64,000 bases of DNA from NCBI GenBank assembly GCA_023627715.1, contig JAMAHW010000039.1:248001-312000 (forward strand), written 5' to 3'. Made by a program: the position numbers and the translations under genes. The notes below the pieces were generated by a model. The model ran no database searches. It saw only the letters and a list, made by a program, of their open reading frames with translations, and was not told the origin of the DNA. Source of the stretch: Periconia sp. R9002. Taxonomy: Eukaryota > Ascomycota > Dothideomycetes > Pleosporales > Periconiaceae. Numbering within the stretch: position 1 is the stretch's first letter; every line of letters begins with the position of its first letter. Shown here one piece after another: positions 23,309 through 35,228 of this stretch.

Positions 23309-25570
23309 ATGCAAAATTCGGGCAGAAAACGCCGCGTGTTGACGTGCCAATCCTGCTACAATCGAAAGCAGAAAGTGTGAGATCCTGTTCCAAATTGAAT
23401 GGCCAATGCTAAATCCTTTTACCAAGTGCGACCGGCGCTATCCTTGCAATCACTGTACGCAACGACGAAGACCGGAGCAATGTGTGTACGACGTTCCACC
23501 AGTGGCTCAGTTTCTGAGTGCGCTGCCTCTGGTGAGAGAGAATGGATCTCACGTCTCGGAACATCCCCAGCACTCTAGGATACAACGTGGTATCGAGGAT
23601 TTCAATACACTATCCTTCGCACCGTACAATGCTGCGCCTCGCTCAAATGATCAACAATCGAAGCTCACTGAGTCATTTGGATATTTTGAGGATTCCAAAT
23701 CGAACACCATGGCGTTACTCAAGATGGTGAGTGAAAAGGTCACAATGCACATGAGCTAAATATCTGGAGACTAATCCGCGTGTCAAGTGGAATTCTAACA
23801 GCTTAGGTGATACGCTTGCAACTGGTGAAGGTGCAGTGCCAAGTATTATGGAATCCGTTCAGCGGGATCTTGAGAAAATGCCGCGGCGGCAAGTTCTTGA
23901 TTTCCTCGTGCAATATTTCGTCTCTGAGTTAAATTGGTAAGTCATTGGCTTTGTCTGATAGAAGCAATGCTCTCTACGTTTCATGCGCGCCCACATTTGG
24001 ACTCAGCTTCTAATTTTTGAATGGATTAGGATGAAACAACTCGTCCATTCGCCCAGTTTTCTATCTTCCTATATGCAATGGTGGCTCAAGGATAGACCCT
24101 TATCTACTATTGACATCGAGTTCGCGGTTCTTATCCTCCGTGTATGTTCATACACGGCGCACTTCCTTCCCTCGCCTTCACACACCTACGACAGCATCCA
24201 CGGCCTTTCTCTTCCTGAGATCCGCAGCTCATGTTCTGAGGTCGGAGATAAGCTTGCGAATGCCTGCGTGATTTTGGATTGGAAAGGCTCCTTGGTCCGT
24301 GTTCAACATCTTTTATTTGACGCCATAAAATCTTCATGCGAAGGGAGGACAGACCAATTCTGGGAAGGAGTCGCCTCTGCGAGCCAAGCCGCGCAGAAGG
24401 CCGGCATTCAAAGAGATCCCTCCTATCCTTGCGACAACAACTGTGGATTGGAAAAGGAGATGCGGCGCAGGGTTTTTTGCAGTCTGTACATTTTCGACAG
24501 GTAAATTTTTCCTGTTCTTCAGTCAGAAAATTACTCTAACATTACTTGAACATAGTCATTTATCCAGACAGCTCGATCGCGTTCCATTCCTACCCGACAA
24601 CCTTGTCGCTGATATGTTGCCTCGCATGCGCCTTGCTACGGATAGTGACGACGCAACTCTTCCATCTAGTGCGCCCGAATTGTTTACAGAACGGCTCGTG
24701 CAAATCAACTTGTCTAGATTTTGGAGAAAGTTTGGAAATACCCGGAATTCTGAATACGATCCCACGCAAGCCGAACAAAGATATGAGCTGTTCTGCACGG
24801 AATACTTACCAAGCGTACCACCAGCCTTATCTCTAAAGCCGAATACAGAGTGGGACAAGCATCTACCAAGGTTAGCCATGCAAAGACAGTTCCTGCATAT
24901 TGCAATCTTCGATTTCATCTGTTGGAATTTCCGACCACTGTTGCTCCTGAAACCGAGCCAGGTCGCATGCTTACCCCAATACAAGCAAGTCCTACTCCAG
25001 GCACAAAAGAAAGTACTAGCGACAGCTGCGCTAAAGGAGTTGGAGGCTATCTCTGCTCTGCACTCCATGTTCCAAAGCTTTCATACACGGTTCGCAGCTA
25101 TCATTTTCAACACTTTCGAGGCTTCTGTCCTTTTGTTGACCATTTATGCCCATACAACCTTTACTTTCAATGAGAATGGCTCTGATACCTTTCTAGATTT
25201 TGATGTCGGCCGAGTGACTCGAAAACAATTGTTAAAAGCCGTAGAAAAGGGATTGGATCGGCTGCAGATGCTGGCAGAAGTTAGCGATATGGCTGCGTCC
25301 GGGGCAAGGACTTTGTCGCAACTTCTCTCTACCGCCTCGAAAGTCCCGGAGTCAGTACCATCGTTGACACCTGATACGCTAAACTGGTGCACGTCGTTAC
25401 CTACGAGTTTATCGGATTTAGTGAGCTTTGACTGCGATGCGGTGTATCCGGTGTCTTTGGAGAATTCGAATGCAGATTGGATGACACAGGTGCCTCCGAC
25501 CACGATGGTTGAGGATTTATCTTTTGACTTGCAATCTGCCTTAGGCCCTTTCGACTTTAATACGCTTTGA
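23309..25570 (+). CDS. Zn(II)2Cys6 transcription factor with fungal-specific regulatory domain
   Basis: Five exons: 23309-23374, 23427-23726, 23788-23936, 24030-24500, 24556-25570, 666 aa. The binuclear zinc cluster is C13-x2-C16-x6-C23-x5-C29-x2-C32-x8-C41, preceded by the basic GRKRRVLT. The first intron falls just before the third Cys, a frequent position in this class. The middle domain (Fungal_trans, PF04082) is seen as LLFDAIKSSCEGRTDQFWEGVASASQ, EKEMRRRVFCSLYIFD and SRQLDRVPFLPDN, and the last of these bridges intron 4. The C-terminus is acidic and Ser/Thr-rich. It would act in the nucleus as a pathway regulator. Its place inside the 20-35 kb block makes it the likely regulator of its neighbours, which is inference. 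Confidence 0.92.
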
Positions 25571-25872
25571 TTTCTCGTACAATTGGGCTCATGTTTGCAC
25601 TGCTTCTTTCATCCTACGATCTTTTTTCTCTGCAAATCCATTATTGCTAAGAAGTTGTTCAGGATTATTGATCGGAAACAAAATAAGAGCATATGATTTG
25701 GATTTAGGTTCCTATGAGAACATCGTCTATTCCAATAACTTCTACCTATTTATGATTTCCAGTGCGTTATTATATGATCATCATCTTCAAGCTCCAACAG
25801 CCCTTCAATTCGTATAGTTTTACAGTCATTTGCTACGCCCGGTATAACGAATTCTTTCCCCAGCGCCCAGTC
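25571..25872. other. Short intergenic between convergent genes
   Basis: 302 bp, AT-rich, between the stops of the regulator and the MFS transporter. Nothing else seen. Confidence 0.5.
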
Positions 25873-27643
25873 TCACCTCTGACGCTTCAAAAAAGGACAC
25901 AAAACCAAAGTTAACGCTCCTGCCACGATGATGAGAACATAGCCATTATTCATGCTGCCAACAACAGTCTGAAGCACGGCAGTTCGTTGAACACCAGTCA
26001 AATTCCTGAAGAGCTCGCTTCCTACCCCTCGAATCGCTGCCTGCACCTCTCTCAGTGGTGTGTCCGGAAGAATATGCTGAATTCCAATCGTGGCCTTGTT
26101 CAAAAAGACTGCGTTGGCAATGGCAAGCATAATGGCGATACCAAAAGCCTGCCCAAAACCCACGAATGCGGTTGCGTCGGCCACGCGGTCGGCAGGAAAC
26201 AAAGATTGTATGACAGAGATGGGTCCTTGGCTGAACAGACCAGCGCCAAGAGCCATCAAGACACTGTAACCGTAGATAGGTGCTGCGCTAGTGTCGACAT
26301 CCACGTCGGTGTACATGAGAGAACCCCCAACGATGACTAGGATACTGCCGAAGGTGGCGAACGGCAAGAACCAAAATCCCTTTCCCAGCATGATTCCAGT
26401 GAAGATGCTGCCGAAAATTAAGAGAAAGATGCTAGGTAAAAGTCGAATGCCTGCATCGAGGGCCTTGTCACTCTGAACAAATTGAAAATAGAGCTGAAGA
26501 ATTAGTGTAAGGCAAACTCTGGACATGTAATGACTCACTGGAATGAAGTAGATAAATACCACGGTGGCACCCATACCACAAGCCGTTTGTATAAACAAGA
26601 TATTGGCTTCCCAGTTCCGGATAATGTCGCATGGGAAGATTCGGTCTTCCGGCGAGGTGAAGATAGAGTAACTCTGCTGCAGCCCGAAAAGAGTCCATAA
26701 GAAACCTGAACAGACAAGACAGCCAATGATTTCACCGCTTCCCCAAGCAAAAACAACGCCACCAAAATTTACGCCCATGATCCCCGAGACAATGGCGCCA
26801 GAGATGAGAATGGTGCCACCCCAGTCGATGGCGCGAACTCGACTGAGAAGCTCCGTTCCGCGAAGGTGAGTATTCGTGTGCGGAAGCAACAGGAGGTAGG
26901 CCGGAGCCGCAACAGCGCCAATCACCAGGTTGATATAGAAAGACCAACGCCAAGTGGCCGTCGGACTATCCGCAAATGCACCGCCGACAACAGGCCCCAA
27001 AACAGTACCTGTTCCCCAACAAATGCCCATCAAACTGATATATACCGGACGCTCGTTGCTACTTGTAGTCGCGGACAAGAGATTCAGGGTGCCCATGTAT
27101 ATCCCAATTCCTCCAGCGCCGCATATTGCCCTCCCAACAATCTCGGCGTCGATGGTAGGTGCAGATCCGCAGACTGCGGAGCCTGCTTCAAATATGAAGA
27201 CTGACAGCAGGAACATGGTTTTGCCATCGAACTTCCCATAGAGCTTTCCCCTACATGTAGTAACAGGAGGATTAGTCACCATTGCAACTCAAAATCTGAA
27301 TACGAACATACCAAGTGAGCTCAAGCGCTAGAGATGATACCTGAAATGCGACCGAGACCCATGGTAGCTTTTCAAGGTGGCCTAAATCATCAATGATGGC
27401 AGGCTGGATAGTGGCAACAATCGTGTTATCAAGCGCATACAAAAATACAGACGAAAAAATTGAAAGAACGCATATGACCCATTTCACTCCTTTCAATTTT
27501 CTAGCGGGCTTCTCTGGTCGACTTGGTGCTGTTGAAGTTTGATAAATTGCTTCCTCTGTCTCTCCGTCTGTGTTCTTCTCCGAGGTAGAAGTAGACATGG
27601 TAGTTGGTGCGACCGCCGCGTCTTGTTTCTGCTCGATTGTCAT
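25873..27643 (-). CDS. MFS drug/metabolite efflux transporter (DHA2-type)
   Basis: Exons 27643-27312, 27250-26539 and 26493-25873, 554 aa. A polar N-terminus of about 55 residues precedes the first span (VKWVICVLSIFSSVFLYALDNTIVA). Motif D1-like LDNTIVATIQPAII, the loop WGKLYGKFDGK across the first splice site, the antiporter-type GRAICGAGGIGIYMG, and WRWSFYINL all match the 14-span DHA2 family. The 45-nt third-exon boundary intron has no stop; it is removed because YFIP-LYFQFV is the family pattern. It would export a metabolite or drug across the plasma membrane by proton antiport. It is the first of three genes on the minus strand (MFS, hydrolase, oxygenase) in the cluster-like block. Confidence 0.9.
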
Positions 27644-28463
27644 GGTTTTTAAGCGGAATTATGAAGGGGGAAGTTGAGACGTAAATATGTAGCTTCATCG
27701 CTGTTATACTTCGAGGGTGTGAATCTCATCCACACGGCCTTAGCGGCGGTGTTAAAGTACCGACAGCGCGGTACGCTAACGGGCCGATTTCTTGGCCCGT
27801 GAAATGTCGGCTGGCTAAGCTGTTTCGGGGCTAGGCACAAAGGACCCTCCTACAAAGTAGTATCCTACTTACCTCTAATAGAATCAACGTAGGGAAAAAC
27901 TTGCATTCAACATTATATGTGGAGTAGTAAGTAGTGTAAGTGCGGGCTATTTTCACGCCTGGGTGTGTGTCAAACGTAAGCCGTATTCCAATAGTGCGCA
28001 AAGTGATTAGCAAAAGAACTACATACATCAAGTGACGATTTAACTCCGGTTAACATGTTACTTCCGAGGCAGGAGCAGAGCTCTGCCAGTATCAAGATCC
28101 AAAAAGCTTACCAAAATCTACTTGATACAAATGATGAAGGTAGAATTGATACTGAATGGTTAACTGTACAGTCTGCGGTATTGTAGCGGAGGGAAGGACA
28201 CAAAGAGCGACCGGAGGTCATGTCGCTCGAAAATGTAATTACACGTTGATCAGCCATGGAGAAATGATGTGGAAAAGATGGTACACGGGACACTATGGAT
28301 TATATTTGAAGTCTGGGATTACAACCTTTCGCCGCACATGAAAAATACATTTCTGGATGAAGAACAGAGTTGGACAGTTGAATGAGTGGACCCATTTTCC
28401 TGATAATGTTTCGTTATATTGAAGGCGAAATTTGAGAAGAATGACCGAAGTATATCTTCATGG
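27644..28463. other. Intergenic
   Basis: 0.8 kb upstream of the MFS gene and downstream of the hydrolase. No relic, repeat or RNA was recognised. Confidence 0.45.
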
Positions 28464-29830
28464 TTACAGACGTGTCTCTCTGGAGTTGTTCCCCGTGGCC
28501 TTGCCGTTCCACACTGGTCTCTGCTTATTCCTTATGCGCATCAATCGTCGAATGCTTTCGTGTGGGAGAATTTCAAGACCAGGCAGTCCACCTTCTATAT
28601 CGACTTCTTCGCAGTCCGGCATGCGATAAATAACTGCTTTCCCAGGTCCCAGTCCCGAAACACCCCTGGTGATGAACTTCATGCAAGCCTCAGCCCACAA
28701 AGTGAATGTTTTTGATGCTTGTGGCAGGCCGCGCGTAACGATCATGTATTCGTGACACATGCCTTGCCATTCTGTCCAGGTGACGTGGACACCGCAACTT
28801 GCTGCCCGGTATGCTACTACAGCATTTCCATCATGGCCCCGCTCAAGCTCACCCACTGCGAACCACATTGGGGGAGCTCCTGTCCAGTCACGTACAGCAG
28901 CAGGGGAGATGAGCTCATGGTCGAGGTTCACTGCTCGTGTATAAGGGTGTTCGCGCGGTGGTTTGCTGGGCCATATGTCATCAGAGGGAAACTGGGGCCA
29001 TAAAGCCGGTTGTAGGGGGGTCAGAAAATCCTTGCTGTTGGGGTTCAACCAGGAAGGTAGGCAATCGGTTTGGTCACACCAGCCCGAGACAACAGCAATG
29101 CCTGCGGGGACAGGTAGCTTTATGCGCTGCCCGTGAAACATTACAGTGGGCTCTCCAAGTTTGCTAAATTCCAACAGAAACTTCGTCAGACCCAATGCGA
29201 GGTTGGCACCTGCACTGCTTGCAGCGAGAACAATTTTAGAGGATTGTACTGGTGCGGGGAAGCCTTTACTAATCAATGCTGCAGCCGGTGGATTCATTAA
29301 GCATGCGTAAGCCGATAGAAGATCCAAAAGTGGCACGGGAAAGGTGTTTTGGGGGCAAAGTCGATAAGAGGTACTGGCTACCACAGCTCCCGTAAGATTG
29401 GCTAAACGTACGGATGCGGCGCGATACTCAGCTGGACTGGAGAAACTGACTATAAGTCAGTGACAAGATGGTATAGAAACTTGAGGGAACTGTACTAGAG
29501 CGCTCCACCGTGAATGTACAGAATTACAGAATCATTCATGGCGTTTTTTCCTCGAATGAACTCCACGTCCGTGTCGACCTGAGAAACCTCTTCGCGTGAC
29601 ATAAACTCATGTTCGGGGGTCTTGATTTGCTCGATGATTTTGAATAACGCATTTCTCAAATCACTTTCGGGTGGGGCGGGGAATGTCGCGTAGTCGATTG
29701 TTACGTCTCCTCTGGGAGCCTTTCTGCGAGAGGACTGTGCTTGTTGCTTGGAGATTGATAACAAGGGGAGGCTTAGAAACCTGCGACATGTTTCCTGAAC
29801 AATTTTTTGCTGCTCTTCAATACTTGACAT
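28464..29830 (-). CDS. Alpha/beta hydrolase (HSL/carboxylesterase-like)
   Basis: Exons 29830-29496 and 29445-28464 (50-nt intron ending CTGACTTATAGTCAG), 438 aa. The start MSSIEEQQK is preferred; an in-frame non-ATG extension runs further up. The oxyanion motif is ILYIHGGALYFSSP, split by the intron. The nucleophile elbow is VLAASSAGANLAL, with Ser in a x-S-S-A-G setting where GDSAG is usual. WQGMCHEYM supplies the probable catalytic His, and PPMWFAVGELE the acidic partner region. It would hydrolyse an ester or lactone in the cytosol. There is no signal peptide. The last 60 residues are an unusual polar and basic tail. It lies between the MFS and the 2OG oxygenase, all on one strand. Confidence 0.87.
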
Positions 29831-30246
29831 GTTGCTGGAGAGTGAGGGCGTCTTTTCAATAAGAGGAGGTGAGGTGGTTGAGATTAAGCGGGCGCTAATT
29901 GCTGAGTTGCATGACGGGACTATATACCCGAGTTTTACCGTGCATTCTGCTAGACTAAGCAGCAAGTGAGTGGTATGAAGGTATGTGAAAAGTTGAAGTA
30001 ACTTGTTTTTTGCCAGTCCGCTTTTTGCTTCGTTGGGAGCGTGGATAGAAATCTTGCGGGGAAAGCCAATTAAGCGTAAATCAAAGATAGACGGACGGCG
30101 GGATAGAAGAAATGGTGAACATTGAAATGCGTTAAGTCGTTGAGACTACAAACATCGGATACTTTCGGATACACAGATCTTGGAAACAACAACCATCAAC
30201 ACGAACTACATATGTCCGCAAAATGGATTATGCTGTCATATCTCGG
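29831..30246. other. Intergenic
   Basis: 416 bp between the hydrolase start and the oxygenase stop; it must hold the hydrolase promoter. No clear element seen. Confidence 0.45.
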
Positions 30247-31370
30247 TTACTCTCCTTTCATGAGACTTCCACCCGTGCTTTTCGCACAGTCTGTCCCCGA
30301 TATCAAAGCCATGTTCTTCTTCTTTTCCCACTCGCCAGCAAGTATGTCTTCATCATCGTAATTGCCATCGGCATCTTCATCGGGAATGCGACCACCTTTC
30401 AATCGTCTCATATTAGCATCGCTTGATGCACGGACAAGATAAGCAACACTGTATCGGTCGTGAGCGGCTTGCGCTCCAGGGGGGTAGGTGACGCGATGGA
30501 CACTTGAACGCAACACCCCTCCTGTCCACTGCACCATGGCGTCGCCCATATTAACAACCAGACATTTGGGTTCAGGCTTGATATGCTCCCAGATTTCATG
30601 CGTGCCATTCTCCGAGAAATTTGAGCGCCGGGGGATCTGCAGTCCTCCAAGGACGCCAGCAAGAAGCGTAATGGTACCCATGTCCGTATGAGGCAACAAA
30701 GCTGTACGGCGGTCGGCTTCGGTCAAAGCGGCCGGGTACTTTATAAGTCGTATCAATGTACCGGATCTAGATGTCGGATTCTGCTTCTCAAGCAACGTGG
30801 AAAGTGGAAGTCCCAAACTGGTAGAAAGCACTCGACAAATCAATTCGATGATCGGCTGGGCATGCGTGAGGTAAGATTGAAAGGCTTGTAAATTGGCGGA
30901 AACAGGCTCTGGGTATTGTGGGGCATGCTGCAACCCATTGAGTTCGTCCCGCGAAAGCATAAAAAATTCACAGCGATCCGGCTGGTTCGTCTCGGTCTTC
31001 ATCAAGCCTAACGATTTATATCTAGAGAGCGTTAGTCCTCCGCTAGAGCGAGTATCCAAATAAAAATTTCATACCCAAATAGCCTTTGTGGCGGGTTCGC
31101 ATGGTATTTCATCTTTTCCTCCACTGGTAGCTCCATAGTCTTTAGTGCCAGGTCTAGGAGATTATCGATGTCCTTGACTAAAGCGTCTCCAGTTTCATCG
31201 CCAGTGAGATCGAGCAAGAAAAAGCCCAGTGAACGACAGCTCTCGAACAAAGCACTGCACTCATCCACATCATTTGCAACTAGTTTCTTTAAAAAGATTC
31301 GGGACAATGGTGCAGAGGGTATGTCTTCACCGAATGCAGGATACTTGGAAAATTGAGATGAAGATGCCAT
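30247..31370 (-). CDS. 2-oxoglutarate/Fe(II)-dependent oxygenase
   Basis: Exons 31370-31075 and 31021-30247 (53-nt intron, branch GGACTAAC), 356 aa. The ATG sits in good context (ATCACCATGG). The N-terminal DIOX_N part shows ESCRSLGFFLLDL. The iron triad is H210-x-D212 (LLPHTDMGTITLL) and H274 (SSVHRVTYPPG). The 2-oxoglutarate anchor is R288-Y-S290 (RYSVAYL). This is the isopenicillin-N-synthase-like superfamily found in fungal natural-product and gibberellin-type pathways. It would hydroxylate, desaturate or ring-modify a small molecule in the cytosol. It lies beside the hydrolase and the MFS in the cluster-like block. Confidence 0.93.
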
Positions 31371-31784
31371 GGTGATCGTGTGGGAAGGGCACGAGGTTCT
31401 GATTCCGTGTGTGGTGAAGTGAAAACAAGGAGACCACCAGTGGTTGCCATCACCGCGCCACAATGAAACAGTACGCTAATCTCACATTGGAAGCCCCCGC
31501 GAATAAGCAAGCATTGCCGCAGTACATTCCATATTGCTTCGGCCGAACTCAACTTGGCGCATAAAAAAGGCAATCGATACATGCCAACAAGCCGCAACCG
31601 CTTACCGCTGTACCCATGGATGATTGCACTAGTCTGATCCCCAACGTTCGCTTTGTTGCATGGTTGCAGTTCTGATGATGATATAGGAACCGTAAATCTG
31701 ATGATGGACTTCCTATGTAGCGCTGCAAGGTTGAGAAAAGAGTAATTTTGCTGTTGTAGAACAGGCGTATATCACGATATAGAC
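31371..31784. other. Intergenic, oxygenase promoter side
   Basis: 414 bp between the start of the oxygenase and the DUF1365 relict. No clear element was recognised. Confidence 0.4.
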
Positions 31785-32453
31785 ATGATGCATCCATCCA
31801 ACCTTTTGATGTTCCTTCGTGACGTACTGGCCGCGACCATCAAAATGACCACAAACGTAATGGAGACTGGGAAAGCCCAGGGTAGAGCTGTTAGTTATAG
31901 CAAAATTCATACTCGACTCTTCCCAACAGTCCATTCTTTCCGCTATCGGTTTCCTATGGTGGGCGTACCTGTATCCCACGAGGAAAACCAATCTTCTGTT
32001 ATCTCTGTCGATGCTAGTTGTTTATCCAGACATAGCTAGCTCCACGTTAGCGACGCCGATCATTCACACCGCGGAGATAATGCTCAAGGATTACGGACCC
32101 ATATCTGGAGTCTCAGGTGCGTATGGCTTCATAACTCCATGAATTCTTCACTGACGTGATTATTGTTAGTCCATTTCCCCATCAGATTACGGAAAAATTT
32201 ACCTCGTTACAACACCCCGGTTACTCTGTCATCACTACACCTCAGCTTCGTTCTGGTATCTGTACTCCACTATAGGGACATTGAAGACGGTGCTGGCAGA
32301 AGTAAACAACACATTCGATGAAAGACGAGTTTATGTACTCCATAATAAGATATTTTTAAGTTCCGATGTAGCTGATCCGGCATGCACTGCTTGGTTTCAA
32401 TCCAAAATTTTCGAAAAAGATTTTAATGTAGTACTGAAATATACCAAACCATA
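31785..32453 (+). pseudogene. DUF1365-family gene relict
   Basis: Plus-strand text matches the DUF1365 family in order. IHTRLFPTVHSFRYRFPMVGVPV is followed by a TAG at 32037-32039, where Trp would suit. The same frame resumes with HRGDNAQGLR to a donor, GTGCGT (about 32126). After an acceptor near 32172 come YLVTTPRLL, then SFWYLYSTIGTLKTVLAEVNNTFDERRVYVL, then KDFNVV, ending at a TAA at 32451-32453. The two halves do not share phase across the apparent intron, and the family's C-terminal third is missing or unreadable in AT-rich DNA. Dead gene. In other organisms DUF1365 proteins often sit beside lipid-modifying enzymes; none is recognised here. Confidence 0.83.
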
Positions 32454-33811
32454 ATCCTGCGCATCGTTGTTAGAATCCTTGTTAGAGATAATACAACTAA
32501 CCGAACGCGCTCGGTTGGAAATAAACCCTGCAATTTCTTTCTCTCAAGTATCCAAATATGGTATAGTTTTCACAACAACATTGCTGGTATGGTATAATTC
32601 GAGATTATGATCAGCACAATCAACTTAATGTTTTTGGTAACATCTATGTCAGAAAAAAATCGAGCAAGATAGTTGAGCATAGTGTAACTATTTATATAGA
32701 CATTTCCCGGGAGGTGGATTTCTTAGAACCAGCTTGCCTTTATGTTGCGGCTGAACGCTGACTCAAACGCTGACTCATTCGCAGCACTGAGGGTTATAGA
32801 GGGGTGGCGCATCGGGACGACGCACATCTGGAGGGTCCGCTTGACTGTATTTCTCTGCATATTGGGATTTAGACGCATCTCATTCATTTGACACAATTTG
32901 TAATTTATTAGTGAGTATCCCAACCTCTTCGTATGTACTATGCGGCGTCTCGACGCAGCTCCCTGTATTTGTGTCAGCTGGGGCACTGCGCCACGGCTGT
33001 AATTTCAGCTCGTCATATGTATGTTTTCTTAAAAAATGGATACCACCGCTACATTATCAGCTCCAATACTGGGTATAACTCCAGCTGCTACTAGAGGTAG
33101 GAATGTGCTCTCTTCGTGCCGAGGTAATCCACTCCGGAGAAAGAGTACAGGGGCCGTCTCTCAAACTTCTAGACCATCCGGGATTTCTTTTATGTTCATT
33201 CGAAGCTTACCTATCTATATTGCAAGTACTTGGCAATATTGTGTTCTCACAGCATGTAGTTGATGCGAAGGGAGTCATGTGCATTTAGAAGGATTCAACT
33301 CTCACAATGCGCGCTTTCACCGTCAGCTACTCTTCAATTCCAAACGTAAGACCCCCAACTAGAATACTGATCTTGCATCTGCGTCACACTTTACTGGAGA
33401 GGCTAGTAAACCGTACAGTGTCTCAGCACATGTATGAAGGTAGTGATTGTGTATTGCAAAACCAAATATTATATATTATAAACAAATTGTCCTGTTGGAG
33501 AGCATGTATCCATATAGTAAGGTGGTCGCTTGGCGGCGACGTCTCAAGTAAGCCAACAATTCTAGTGTGAAACATTCTGATCATCCTACACATCCCTACG
33601 CCACCACGAAAGACCAATAATTCACCCCATGCACAGTTTCTTAGGTGAGAGCAGTCATTTGACCAACTCAAACTTGCGGTATACAAAGGGCCGATAGACA
33701 TCTCCTGTTCCTATTAATGACATTCAAAACCTCAACGTTGCTTTTCTCGTTTGTCACAAAGACTTTGGCAAGACGCAAATTCCATTCTTCTTTATTTTTC
33801 TGGGCTTCATA
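32454..33811. other. AT-rich intergenic after the DUF1365 relict
   Basis: 1.36 kb. The first 250 bp are strongly AT-rich. A short plus-strand frame at 33103-33288 has protein-like composition but no motif I can name. The end holds the promoter of the MDR gene at 33812. Confidence 0.4.
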
Positions 33812-35228
33812 ATGAACGAACAGAAAGTGTCGACCATGCGTGCTGTTGTGTGGGAAGGAAAACCCTATGAAGTGGCCGTGCGAGATTGGCCCAAGCCCAC
33901 GATCCAGATGCCGGAAGATGCCATTATTCAAATAACAACCGCTGGACTTTGCGGAAGTGATCTTCACGTCTACCACGGATTTTTCGGCGGGGATGACATC
34001 CCTTTCACTTTGGGACACGAAGCCGTTGGTATTGTAGCTGAAGTTGGACCGGCGACAGAGGAGTTCAAGGTGGGCGATCGGGTTCTTATCCCATGCATAC
34101 CTGACGATGGACATTTCGAGATCGAAAGCACGGCTTTGCCCAAGTTTTCATCGTACGGGTATGGCCAGCTTACAGGGAACTTGGGTGGCACTCAAGGTAT
34201 GTATTTGCCATTAAATGTCAACACCACACTTGTAGTCATTGCTAACCCCTTGTCTGTTTTATAGCTGAGTTCGTCCGGGTACCATTTGCGGACGATAGCT
34301 TAGTCAAAATTCCAAAGAACAGCATCCATGATTTGGATTATCTACTTCTGACCGACATTCTACCAACAGCCTGGACAGCTCTCGATTGTTCTGGGTTCCA
34401 GGCCGGAGAATCCATCGCTGTTTTTGGCGCTGGACCTGTTGGCCTTCTGTGTGCTCACCTCGCCCTTGTTCGCGGCGCTGCAAAAGTCTACTCGGTTGAC
34501 CACATACAAGAACGTCTGGATAAAGCCGCTTCTATTGGTGCTATCCCTATCAACTTTGCGGACACTAAAAAAGGAAGCGCATCGGAGCAGATCCTTGCAA
34601 TGGAGCCAGAGGGCGTCATGCGTAGTTGTGACTGTTGTGGCTATGAATGTGTCAATCCGAAACTGGAACTACAGTCAAATTACATCATCCAGGAGGCCTC
34701 TAAAATTACTTCTACTGGAGGTGGCATCGGCATTGTTGGCGTCTACAATACAATGTCATCATCTGTTGGGGCTCCGAATGCGAGCAAGATCACGGCGGAT
34801 ATTGTTGTGCCTTTTGGAACTATTTTCACGAAACAGCTGCTTCTCCGTGCTGGTATTGTTGATCCATACTCCTTGATTCCGATGATCAAACACTTGGTCG
34901 AGGCGGGCAGAGTCAATCCCCGATTCATCTACACGAATGAAGTAGGCATTGAGGACGCCCCGCTTGCTTACCGACGATTTTCGGAGAAGAAGGACATTAA
35001 GATCGCCTTCCGTTTTCCATGGCAATGGGAGCCTAGGCCATATGTCTCAAACGGGCACCAGATTGCCGAGGCCAATGGGACTGATTCGGGTGAGGAGGAT
35101 GAGATATCATCTCTGGCGAATAGGTAAGTGTTGCACTCCTTGGCTTTAAATTAGCCATCTTACTTTATCATTTCATCCACAGGATCGAAAAATTTAAGAA
35201 ACGAAATGGCAAATGGGTGAGTGCGTGA
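33812..35228 (+). CDS. Second MDR alcohol dehydrogenase, paralogue of the 20-21 kb gene
   Basis: Exons 33812-34196, 34265-35123 and 35183-35228, 429 aa. The first intron lies at the same site and phase as in the gene at 20078-21302 (TQ|AEFVRVP versus CQ|AEYVRVP). Catalytic-zinc motifs CGSDLH and GHEAVG and the Rossmann motif VAVFGAGPVGLLCAHLA are intact. The structural zinc loop is again replaced, here by IPCIPDDGHFEIESTALPKF. A C-terminal extension of about 40 residues, acidic (SGEEDE) then basic, is absent from the paralogue. The last tiny exon is supported by GTAAGT...CACAG but is less certain. It reads outward at the far end of the cluster-like block. Confidence 0.87.

Noticed and set aside
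33103..33288. Short plus-strand frame after the DUF1365 relict
   Set aside because: Looks coding in places but matches no family I know; could not be extended.
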